From Ignavibacteriota bacterium (GTDB lineage Bacteria; Bacteroidota; Ignavibacteria; Tepidaquicellales; Tepidaquicellaceae), in NCBI GenBank assembly GCA_003135995.1, contig PNBM01000308.1, positions 4,123 through 9,867 of the forward strand: a DNA stretch of 5,745 bases. The letters are read 5' to 3'. A program made the translations under genes and the position numbers. Every line of letters begins with the position of its first letter. The stretch's first letter is position 1. The notes beneath the pieces were generated by a model that saw nothing but the letters and a program-made list of their open reading frames with translations, was not told the DNA's origin and did no database searches. Below are positions 1 through 5,745 of the stretch, piece by piece.

Positions 1-414
1 TCATAGATCCCAAAGATGAAAATTCGAAATTATTAAAGGTGAAACTCCATTTATTAAACCCTGAAATCTAATTGTGAATAAGATTCCTGAACCGCTTACA
101 GCGGACCCAAGTATACCTTGGTCGATTGATATGGAATCATAAACGTATTTTAAAATAGGTTGAAATCCGAACATGCTATTAGGCATAAAGTTACCTTGTA
201 TGATACTAATAATTTTTACAATATTATTATTAAATTTCACAGTAATACTATGCGATTGCAAATTTGTAATATTATTGACGTAAAAAACCACATCTGCAAA
301 TCCATTTTGCTGTATGAAATATCCTGTCGGATTTATACTAATAGTTGTCTGGCAATTCGCTGACTCAATTAATAGAAATAAAATTGTAATGACTGTTAAA
401 TATTTCAGTTTCAT
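1..414 (-). CDS. Short secreted protein with a single, apparently incomplete cohesin-like domain
   Basis: The product has 137 residues. Residues 1-21 are a signal peptide (MKLKYLTVITILFLLIESANC, then Q22). The residue before Cys21 is Asn, so this is not a good lipoprotein box. Residues about 23-137 follow the strand pattern of cohesin-like domains: T-ISINPTGYFIQ, ADVVFYVNNITNLQSHSITVKFN, QGNF, GILGSAVSGSGILFTIRFQGL, and a final ISNFHLWDL. In this family the last segment is normally followed by another 10-20 residues giving the closing strand, so the protein seems to end within the fold. The TGA stop is formed by the first three bases of the window, so what lies beyond cannot be seen; a frameshifted or truncated longer gene is possible. 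The start is 3 bases after the stop of the preceding gene, with no Shine-Dalgarno sequence, which suggests co-transcription and coupled translation. No T9SS sorting domain is present. Confidence 0.7.
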   Translation of the reverse strand: MKLKYLTVITILFLLIESANCQTTISINPTGYFIQQNGFADVVFYVNNITNLQSHSITVKFNNNIVKIISIIQGNFMPNSMFGFQPILKYVYDSISIDQGILGSAVSGSGILFTIRFQGLINGVSPLIISNFHLWDL

Positions 415-417
415 TTT

Positions 418-1659
418 TTAATTATTTTTTATTGAATATAATTCGTTGTTTACTGTTAGAATATCGCAACTTGTTATTCTCATAATTTTAGATATGTCAC
501 CTGAAGATATTTTTTTAAATAATATCTTCGAGAAAGTAACGCCGTCTGAATTAATCGAATTTCCTGCACCTAAAGATGCAATATCGATATAAATCATTGT
601 TCCCTGTGAGCGTGGAATTACAAAAGAGTGTTCATTTTTTAGATTATTCGTAAAGCCTGTATAAGAAAGTATTTTATTATCAAAAATAATTCCGATACTA
701 ATTGATTTAATAAAAGAACTTCCTTTCACGAATTTTAACGGTACTACTATTTCATCTCCTGATTGATAATAAGAACTCATATCTATTTTGAATCCTTCCA
801 GATTTTGGGGTAATTTACTATTCATTCTCATTAAAAGTCCGGAACCTTCTTTTTCATAACCCATCACAAACATTATCAAATCATAAAAATTTATACTTCC
901 ATCTGTTGTAGGTAATGTATAATAATCAAAATTGCAGCAGCCTGCAGATATATCAAATTTTCGTCTGTATATCCCATCGCCTTCTGAAGAGCCATAATGT
1001 TGAAAGAAAACGGAAGCATCTTTAAAATTAACATCCCCGTCGCCGCGATTAATTTCGGTTCTGGTAAATGCAAAATCACCGAGATAAAATTTAATCGCAC
1101 CGTTATATTTTACATTAGGAACGAGAATCTGGATATCATTAATCTCATCATAATATTTGATAGTCGAGTTTTGAATTATTATATTACTGTACCCTGGTTT
1201 CAATATTTTACATAATATTCTGAACAGATATTTGTTTGGCTGAGGTGCAACATTTCCCGCAAGACTTGCAATATTAACCCTTATGCTGGATGCGTCATGA
1301 GATATGGTATCTAAATAATAACTATTAAATAAATTTCCCGGTAAAACGGTTAATTTTATTTTAGAAGTATCAAAATTAATAACCATATCTGATGACATAA
1401 AAGATTGCGTTCCTGATACAATTAAATACATAGTTAATTTTGGATTTATATAAGTCCAATCTTCTGCTCCATATACCGTGCCATCACCCATACCAACCAT
1501 CGGAAATGCAACGGAATCAAATGCATTTATTGAATCCCTTGATAAACAAACGTTCAATGATGAAACCTGACCGTATGAAAATCCGGTTAATAAAAAATAA
1601 ACTGAAATAATTAATAGATAATATTTTTTATTTTTCTTCATTTTATTATGCTTTTTCAT
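418..1659 (-). CDS. Secreted cohesin-like / dockerin-like protein, paralogue of the large upstream gene, no sorting domain
   Basis: The product has 413 residues. Residues 1-30 are a signal peptide with a long basic start (MKKHNKMKKNKK), a hydrophobic core at 13-26 and likely cleavage before Q31. Residues about 35-190 are cohesin-like and align without difficulty to the first cohesin-like domain of the large protein: both share VGMGD, TYG or VYG, DW-Y, SGTQ-F-SS, IN-D-SK, PGY, YY and FYLGDFA. Residues 192-270 are dockerin-like, with loops GDGDVNFKD (D207, D214) and TDGSINFYD (D253, D260). Residues about 289-405 are a second cohesin-like domain. The protein ends there: no YPNPFNP motif or other T9SS domain follows, so either it stays in the periplasm or leaves by another route, or it has lost its tag. 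A second ATG at codon 7 (1639-1641) is possible; the first is kept because neither has a Shine-Dalgarno sequence. Codon use looks more AT-rich than in the large gene's C-terminal part. A CysCys pair (241-242) sits in the dockerin-like linker and is absent from the paralogue. The function is not known. Confidence 0.85.
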   Translation of the reverse strand: MKKHNKMKKNKKYYLLIISVYFLLTGFSYGQVSSLNVCLSRDSINAFDSVAFPMVGMGDGTVYGAEDWTYINPKLTMYLIVSGTQSFMSSDMVINFDTSKIKLTVLPGNLFNSYYLDTISHDASSIRVNIASLAGNVAPQPNKYLFRILCKILKPGYSNIIIQNSTIKYYDEINDIQILVPNVKYNGAIKFYLGDFAFTRTEINRGDGDVNFKDASVFFQHYGSSEGDGIYRRKFDISAGCCNFDYYTLPTTDGSINFYDLIMFVMGYEKEGSGLLMRMNSKLPQNLEGFKIDMSSYYQSGDEIVVPLKFVKGSSFIKSISIGIIFDNKILSYTGFTNNLKNEHSFVIPRSQGTMIYIDIASLGAGNSINSDGVTFSKILFKKISSGDISKIMRITSCDILTVNNELYSIKNN

Positions 1660-1673
1660 ATCATTAGTTTATC

Positions 1674-1722
1674 AAAGGTACCTGTACTTTTTAGATCGTC
1701 TCCTGAAGTTACAGGCACCTTT
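1674..1722 (-). terminator. Imperfect 13-bp inverted repeat between the large gene and its paralogue; candidate terminator or attenuator
   Basis: The arms are AAAGGTACCTGTA (1674-1686) and TACAGGCACCTTT (1710-1722), 12 of 13 positions complementary, with a G-U wobble at the odd position in minus-strand RNA. The loop is 23 bases. It lies 16 bases after the stop of the large gene and ends 14 bases before the next start. In minus-strand RNA the 3' arm ends in UUU followed by GAUAAA, a weak U-tract, so it may terminate only partly or act as an mRNA stabiliser. On the plus strand the arm is followed by a T-rich run up to 1740. With only 79 bases between the genes, read-through into the downstream pair is plausible. 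Confidence 0.4.
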
Positions 1723-1738
1723 ATTATGATTTATTTTT

Positions 1739-4700
1739 TTATTTCACGAGCATCATTTTCTTAACAGAGCTATAGTCACCTGCAACGATTTTGTAGAAAT
1801 ATATTCCTGATGCAACTGATGAACCGTCAAATTTTACTTCGTAATACCCAGCCTTTTGAACTTCGTTTACCAGCGATTGTAATTCCCTGCCAAGTACATC
1901 GTATACTTTTATCATTACCTTTACATCTTTTGGTAACTGATATTTTATCGATGTCACAGGATTGAACGGGTTCGGATAGTTCTGTGCAAGGTCAAATCTC
2001 GTCGGAAGCATATTTGTTGTTCCATTTTGTCCATCGTAGTTTGTTTTCAATGCAACATTTCCGCTGTTGCGTGCCCGGCTGTTAGCGATACTTATATCGT
2101 GATTCCCTGACGCCTTTTCATTGAATACAAGATTAAATATCAATTGCTCTCCATTTAATCCTTCGTCTGTTCCAACCAATGCTCCGTCTACATAGAGTTG
2201 ATTGTTTTCTGTCTTTCCGATTACAAGTCCTTCATTCACATTTAATCCACCGGCTTTTTCTACTCCCACATATTCTAATTCCGAAGGATTATAATTCATC
2301 TTTAAACTGAATGACCTCAGGTCTTTTACATTTCCTGATACCTTAAGCGGAACCTTCAGGTTATCGCCTCTTTGTATATCCTGTTTCGATACTGAGAAGA
2401 TTACAGGTGATGTGTTTGCATTATCTCCCTGTGGTAGTTGATATGCTGCTGTTTTACCGTAACCGATTGCAAATATGTTCAAATCCTCAAATTCTATCTT
2501 TCCATCAGGATTCGGCATCGCCCAGTAACTTCCGTTTGCATTTGTAGGTCCTATGTCATATTTCCACCTGTAACCTGCATCTTTACCTGCTATACTCCAG
2601 TATGCTGCTGTGAAAAGACTCATGTCGTTACCGTCTATTCTTCCATCTCCTATTGTATTTGTACTGCTATTTGCGAAGTCTCCAAGATAAAATATTATGT
2701 ATCCTGTATGGGTTGTTACATATACACCTTGTTGTTCATCATTATTATAATATCTGAAGTCCGTTGCATCGAGTGATAATGGTATATATCCCGGTGCAGT
2801 TATGCTCATCTTTATCTTTGCAAGATATTTTCCTGCTTCGGGTACCTGGTTTTTCAGATTTGTACTTGCTACGTTCACCCAGTATTTTCCGTTTGTTGGG
2901 CTTGAACTATCTGCCATAAAAAATTGCTGCGAACTCCAGTAATTTCCTGCTTCTAATGTTATATTTCCTTTGCTCTTATCCCAATTGATAAAAAACTTAG
3001 ATGAAAATATTCCTTGTGTTCCCGATGGCACTACATAAAATACTGCTGAGTCGTGTGTATATCTCCAATCGTCGTCTCCATAAGTCGATGGATCTCCCAT
3101 TCCTACTTGCGGATACCATTTCCTTGTTGTCTCGGGAGCTGATGCATTCGAACAAATATATACGTCATCCGGGTTTAACGGATTTACAAATGCATATGTT
3201 GTGAAGTGGTCAGTTGTAAAAGTAAACATATGTGTGGATGCATTATATGATCCGCTTATTCCAACCCAACTATGACTTGCTGTGCTGTAATACATTACTT
3301 CGGAACCTGCTCCGAAGCCCGGAATCGTGCTGACGTCAATTGTTATTGTGACTGTAAATGTATAATTTGCAAGTCCTGTTGCAGTGATTTGTAAGTACAA
3401 AGGAATCACTGTACCTGCTGCAGCAGGTGGAGCAGGAATTCCCGCCGGAGGGGTGGATGATTCTATTCTCGTAACAGTTACCGTTGCATTTGTTCCAGGA
3501 GGCACTGAAGTGAAATTCATTGTTGTTCCGGATGCGGGGAAATGTATAGTTCCGGGTCCTGTTACATGTGTATCACCCGCTTCAGGAGCGCCTGTCCAGG
3601 GGTCATAGTTAATATTGTTATCTACTTTAACTCCACCATCAATTGGAATCCAGGTTACTCCAGCATCAGTAGAATGTTTAGGACCTGAAACACTTCCCCA
3701 CCAATTGCTCGTTGCATTTTGTACTGTTGTCGCATTTGTTCCAACACCATAAATATTTGAAGCGAGATTATTATTGTGTGCAGAAGTATTTATAATTCCA
3801 CCTGTTGTGCCATAATCGTAGGCATAAATTCCATAATTGCAATGTGAAATTATGCAATCATTGATATTCATATTCATTGTACCACCATTAGTCAGTGGAT
3901 TAATTCCCCAGCTACCATTTAAATCAACTCCAGTCATTACGACATTAGCGACTGTAAAAGTATGACTTCCGGAAGAAGCATACCCATAAATTCCATCCAT
4001 TAATGGATAGGTAATTGTAGAATTTTTGTAAGTACCTTCAGCATCTATCCAATATACACTTGTTTGGCAGTGGTTAATATTGACATTATCAGCCGTAACT
4101 GTAGCAGGTCCATATATCAGTAAACCTGTAGCTGTCCAGATACCAGTTCCGGTATATGCTATTTGACTTATATTACAATTACTTATTGTTCCGTTACCAC
4201 CCCAAACTTGAATTCCATTTTGTGCAGTTACTGAAGTGGCACCTTTTCCTATTGTAGTAACATTATTTATATTAACCGTTAAATTTCCATTTCCATTTAA
4301 AGCTATACCGGTTTTTTGGAATTCGGTAATATTAACATTATTAAGAGTGATTGTATAATTGGTCAAAGGTGTATTATTAAAAGCATAAATTCCATTACCA
4401 TGTTGATTTCCACTAAATGGATTATCCATTATATTAACAACATCAACGTTACTCACGGAGCCACCGGAATTCCAGAATCCTATTCCTTGAAAACGATAAT
4501 TAGCATTACCCTTATGATCACCATCTACTTTAAGATTATTTATAGTAATTCCACTAGTAACACCATTTACGTATACTACAGGGTAGTTAGGATCTGTCGA
4601 TGTAAAATATCTGGTCAAAGTTGCAGGTGATTTAATAATTGTTGTTGGTCCTGCTCCATTGATTGTAAGCATTTTATATATGTAAACTTGTTCAATATAA

Positions 4701-5077
4701 ATCCCTGCAGCTACATTTAAAATGTCCCCATTTGTAATTCGTGAATCGTCTATTGCATATTGAATTGTATGAAATGCATTTGTTCCTGTTCCCGAGCCAT
4801 GCGAACCATCGTCTGTTCCCAAAGGATCAACAAACCAAGTATTAGTTATATGATCTTTTAAAATACCTGAGTTGAAACGAATTATATTATCTTCGCTTGA
4901 AATAATTTGATTAATTGATTTTTGATTATTAACCGATTTATCAAATACATTTACAATCGGAACATTTTTTTTAATTTTGTTATGTCCCTTTTGGTTTTTC
5001 AACAAAGGTTGAGCGAGAAGTGCATTCGATGTAAAAAATAATGCACACAAGAATAACACGAAGTAGAACTTTTTCAT
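1739..5077 (-). CDS. Secreted beta-helix / cohesin-like / dockerin-like protein with T9SS type A sorting domain
   Basis: The product is a 1112-residue cell-surface or extracellular protein, numbered here from the ATG at 5077. Residues 1-22 form a signal peptide (MKK, hydrophobic core, NALLA before Q23). Residues 24-79 are an Asn/Lys-rich spacer. Residues about 80-496 are a right-handed parallel beta-helix of the pectate-lyase-like/DUF1565 type: a WFVDP-GTDDG opening, FHTIQYAID, AGIYIEQ, many short N-I-x-N turns, and the closing NWWG at 458-461. Residues about 504-632 form a beta-sandwich ending in TDHFTTYAF. Residues about 638-796 are cohesin-like. Residues 799-874 are dockerin-like, with calcium loops around D811/D815/D818 and D858/D865. 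Residues about 891-1023 are a second cohesin-like domain. Residues about 1030-1112 are the T9SS sorting domain, which is normally cleaved on export through the outer membrane. No catalytic residues are recognisable, so adhesion, scaffolding or glycan binding is inferred. The frame extends 4 codons upstream to a TTG, but that TTG overlaps the ribosome binding site, so the ATG is preferred. Confidence 0.9.
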   Translation of the reverse strand: MKKFYFVLFLCALFFTSNALLAQPLLKNQKGHNKIKKNVPIVNVFDKSVNNQKSINQIISSEDNIIRFNSGILKDHITNTWFVDPLGTDDGSHGSGTGTNAFHTIQYAIDDSRITNGDILNVAAGIYIEQVYIYKMLTINGAGPTTIIKSPATLTRYFTSTDPNYPVVYVNGVTSGITINNLKVDGDHKGNANYRFQGIGFWNSGGSVSNVDVVNIMDNPFSGNQHGNGIYAFNNTPLTNYTITLNNVNITEFQKTGIALNGNGNLTVNINNVTTIGKGATSVTAQNGIQVWGGNGTISNCNISQIAYTGTGIWTATGLLIYGPATVTADNVNINHCQTSVYWIDAEGTYKNSTITYPLMDGIYGYASSGSHTFTVANVVMTGVDLNGSWGINPLTNGGTMNMNINDCIISHCNYGIYAYDYGTTGGIINTSAHNNNLASNIYGVGTNATTVQNATSNWWGSVSGPKHSTDAGVTWIPIDGGVKVDNNINYDPWTGAPEAGDTHVTGPGTIHFPASGTTMNFTSVPPGTNATVTVTRIESSTPPAGIPAPPAAAGTVIPLYLQITATGLANYTFTVTITIDVSTIPGFGAGSEVMYYSTASHSWVGISGSYNASTHMFTFTTDHFTTYAFVNPLNPDDVYICSNASAPETTRKWYPQVGMGDPSTYGDDDWRYTHDSAVFYVVPSGTQGIFSSKFFINWDKSKGNITLEAGNYWSSQQFFMADSSSPTNGKYWVNVASTNLKNQVPEAGKYLAKIKMSITAPGYIPLSLDATDFRYYNNDEQQGVYVTTHTGYIIFYLGDFANSSTNTIGDGRIDGNDMSLFTAAYWSIAGKDAGYRWKYDIGPTNANGSYWAMPNPDGKIEFEDLNIFAIGYGKTAAYQLPQGDNANTSPVIFSVSKQDIQRGDNLKVPLKVSGNVKDLRSFSLKMNYNPSELEYVGVEKAGGLNVNEGLVIGKTENNQLYVDGALVGTDEGLNGEQLIFNLVFNEKASGNHDISIANSRARNSGNVALKTNYDGQNGTTNMLPTRFDLAQNYPNPFNPVTSIKYQLPKDVKVMIKVYDVLGRELQSLVNEVQKAGYYEVKFDGSSVASGIYFYKIVAGDYSSVKKMMLVK
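2009..3166 (-). repeat. Cohesin-like / dockerin-like / cohesin-like block duplicated in the neighbouring gene
   Basis: This part of the large gene (residues about 638-1023) matches 445-1557, nearly the whole mature part of the 413-residue protein, in domain order and in many fixed motifs. Similarity is obvious in protein but not as long DNA identity, so the duplication is old or the second copy has diverged quickly. The first cohesin-like domain and the dockerin-like loops are the best conserved; the second cohesin-like domain is only loosely similar. Confidence 0.65.
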
Positions 5078-5081
5078 TTTT

Positions 5082-5086
5082 CCTCC
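5082..5086 (-). promoter_or_regulatory. Shine-Dalgarno sequence GGAGG that fixes the start of the large gene
   Basis: On the minus strand the sequence reads TTGGGAGGAAAAATG. GGAGG lies 4 bases before the ATG at 5075-5077, which is short but workable. It rules against the in-frame TTG at 5087-5089, which would put the ribosome binding site inside the coding sequence. The other two genes have only A-rich leaders, so this gene is the only one here with a clear Shine-Dalgarno sequence. Confidence 0.75.
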
Positions 5087-5138
5087 CAAATTTAATTTTT
5101 TATTTTTGTTTTTTTAGATATAAAATTAAATTACCACT

Positions 5139-5176
5139 ATCCTGAATGATTTTAATTGTTTTTATTCATACAGGAT
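5139..5176 (-). promoter_or_regulatory. Inverted repeat in the probable leader of the large gene
   Basis: The arms ATCCTGAATGA (5139-5149) and TCATACAGGAT (5166-5176) pair at 10 of 11 positions around a 16-base loop, ending 62 bases upstream of the ATG. It could be a leader hairpin, an operator, or the end of an earlier transcript. No regulator can be named. Confidence 0.3.
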
Positions 5177-5188
5177 TGAAGAATTTAA

Positions 5189-5221
5189 ATTATATTATTT
5201 TATAAATAATCTAATTATCAA
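5189..5221 (-). promoter_or_regulatory. Weak promoter-like sequence upstream of the large gene
   Basis: On the minus strand TTGATA (5216-5221) is followed by a perfect TATAAT (5189-5194), but the spacing is 21 bases, longer than the usual 16-18. A poorer -10 (ATAATA) falls at 17 bases. The surroundings are almost all A and T, so such matches arise easily by chance. No well-placed Bacteroidota-type -7 element (TAnnTTTG) was found in this region; the only match, at 5087-5094, overlaps the ribosome binding site. If real, the transcript would carry a leader of about 100 bases containing the 5139-5176 hairpin. Confidence 0.15.
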
Positions 5222-5455
5222 AAGTTCGTTTTGAAAATAATACAGGGAATAAAATTTCATAAAGAAATTCCTGAAAGGTAAATTTAAACAAATGAGAAAT
5301 TGAACCTACCAAGAATAAGTTCTTATGATAATTTCCGGTTTTAAAAAAATATTATTATGAGAGTGGTTTTGAATAAAATCCCTGTGAAATGAAAGATGCA
5401 TCCCCCCTGATGTTTCAAAATAGTAAATAAATACGAAAATCTGAATTAATAATAA

Positions 5456-5490
5456 TAAAATCGCAAGATTTTAAGCAAACCTCTTAAAAT
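5456..5490 (+). other. Two overlapping, mutually exclusive hairpins
   Basis: TAAAATC (5456-5462) and GATTTTA (5467-5473) enclose a GCAA tetraloop. ATTTTAAG (5468-5475) and CTTAAAAT (5483-5490) enclose a 7-base loop. The two stems share 5468-5473, so only one can form. They are listed on the plus strand because GCAA is a GNRA-type loop in that orientation. No adjacent gene gives the structure a clear job, and AT-rich sequence yields such pairs by chance. Confidence 0.2.
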
Positions 5491-5536
5491 AAATGATTTT
5501 TTAATACCCCCCGCAAAGTTTATAAAAAAATAACAA

Positions 5537-5599
5537 AATAAAGTTTACCTGATTAAATATTATTTTAATCACATTTCCCCCATGGAAATAAACTTTATT
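5537..5599 (-). terminator. Nested inverted repeats followed by a T-rich run on the minus strand
   Basis: The outer arms AATAAAGTTTA (5537-5547) and TAAACTTTATT (5589-5599) are perfectly complementary over 11 bp. Inside lies a second hairpin, GATTAAA (5551-5557) with TTTAATC (5564-5570) and a 6-base loop. On the minus strand the outer 3' arm runs into TTGTTATTTTTTTAT, so this could end a minus-strand transcript entering from beyond 5745. The stems are almost entirely A-T, which weakens the case. Confidence 0.25.
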
Positions 5600-5647
5600 A
5601 TTTAATTATTTATTTGAGTTGCAAAATGAATTACCTGCAATAATGTA

Positions 5648-5724
5648 ATAATGTACATTTTCTGAAAAGTAAAATTTTCAAAAAATATAATTATCCCTCC
5701 AACATAGTTATATAATGTACATTT
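5648..5724. repeat. Pair of 13-bp direct repeats holding the palindrome AATGTACATT
   Basis: ATAATGTACATTT occurs at 5648-5660 and again at 5712-5724, 64 bases apart start to start, about six helical turns. Each copy contains the perfect 10-base palindrome AATGTACATT. Two identical palindromic sites on the same face of the helix look like binding sites of a dimeric regulator. They lie more than 550 bases from the start of the large gene, so they may serve a gene beyond the right edge. Confidence 0.4.
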
Positions 5725-5745
5725 ATTAAAAACACAAATTATTTA

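Larger units (their letters stand above)
5090..5745. other. Gene-free AT-rich region upstream of the large gene
   Basis: No convincing coding sequence was found here on either strand: open frames are short and stops are frequent. The region holds the leader hairpin, the weak promoter, the nested inverted repeats, the overlapping hairpins and the AATGTACATT pair listed separately. It also has three C-runs (5402-5407, 5507-5512, 5577-5581) that stand out against the AT-rich background. A further small hairpin, AATTTC (5253-5258) with GAAATT (5264-5269), is flanked by CAGG and CCTG. No tRNA-like cloverleaf or transposon end was noticed. Confidence 0.6.

Noticed and set aside
15..411. Lipoprotein box at Cys21 of the 137-residue protein
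   Set aside because: The residues before Cys are S-A-N; Asn directly before the Cys does not fit the lipobox, so an ordinary signal peptide is more likely.
891..1100. 69-codon open frame on the minus strand in another frame of the 413-residue gene
   Set aside because: It is fully inside a well-supported gene with conserved dockerin-like motifs in the main frame.
1673..1680. TACCTTTG on the minus strand as a Bacteroidota -7 promoter element for the 413-residue gene
   Set aside because: No -33 element lies about 20 bases upstream, the implied leader would be only a few bases, and the sequence is already explained as an arm of the inverted repeat.
2438..2776. 112-codon open frame on the plus strand
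   Set aside because: It lies wholly inside the dockerin-like part of the large gene on the opposite strand, is Cys-rich without a pattern, and has no domain or ribosome binding site.
3413..3428. Perfect 16-base palindrome ACCTGCTGCAGCAGGT
   Set aside because: It falls in the codons for Pro-Ala-Ala-Ala-Gly, where GCT/GCA repeats create it easily, and it is inside a coding region; it is probably a by-product of the codons.
3384..3608. 74-codon open frame on the plus strand, rich in Gly, Ala, Val and Pro
   Set aside because: It is the antisense of the Pro/Ala/Thr-rich segment of the large protein; its composition mirrors that segment.
4316..4630. 104-codon open frame on the plus strand
   Set aside because: It is antisense to the beta-helix repeats; the Ile/Asn-rich text reflects the repeated turns of the real gene.
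3590..4840. DNA tandem repeats or a CRISPR-like array in the beta-helix region
   Set aside because: The repetition is in protein turns of irregular length; there are no identical DNA repeats with regular spacers.

Overview
The window looks like a piece of an AT-rich genome from the Bacteroidota/Chlorobiota side of the tree, most likely Ignavibacteria or a close relative. The main evidence is the C-terminus of the largest protein. It is a textbook type A sorting domain of the type IX secretion system (T9SS), with the wording typical of Ignavibacteria (AQNYPNPFNP, then VYDVLGREL, AGYYEVKFDG, ASGIYFYKI and a final KKMMLVK). The lineage call is by family resemblance only.

All three genes lie on the minus strand, so they are read from high to low coordinates. 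From right to left: a gene-free AT-rich region (5078-5745) with several inverted repeats; a gene for a 1112-residue secreted modular protein (1739-5077); a 79-base gap containing a strong imperfect inverted repeat; a gene for a 413-residue secreted protein (418-1659); and, 3 bases further on, a gene for a 137-residue secreted protein (1-414) whose stop codon is the very edge of the window.

The three products are related. The large protein reads: signal peptide, right-handed parallel beta-helix, a beta-sandwich linker domain, a first cohesin-like domain, a dockerin-like calcium-loop pair, a second cohesin-like domain and the T9SS sorting domain. The 413-residue protein is a clear paralogue of the cohesin-like / dockerin-like / cohesin-like block, but has neither beta-helix nor sorting domain. 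The 137-residue protein is a signal peptide plus one cohesin-like domain that stops just short of the expected end of the fold. The locus therefore encodes a graded set of extracytoplasmic proteins built from one module set, of which only the largest carries a visible surface-export tag. A role in surface attachment, in assembling proteins through cohesin-dockerin-like contacts, or in carbohydrate binding is plausible, but no catalytic site could be recognised.

No RNA genes, mobile elements or CRISPR arrays were seen. The most notable non-coding signal is a pair of identical 13-base direct repeats containing the perfect palindrome AATGTACATT near the right edge.
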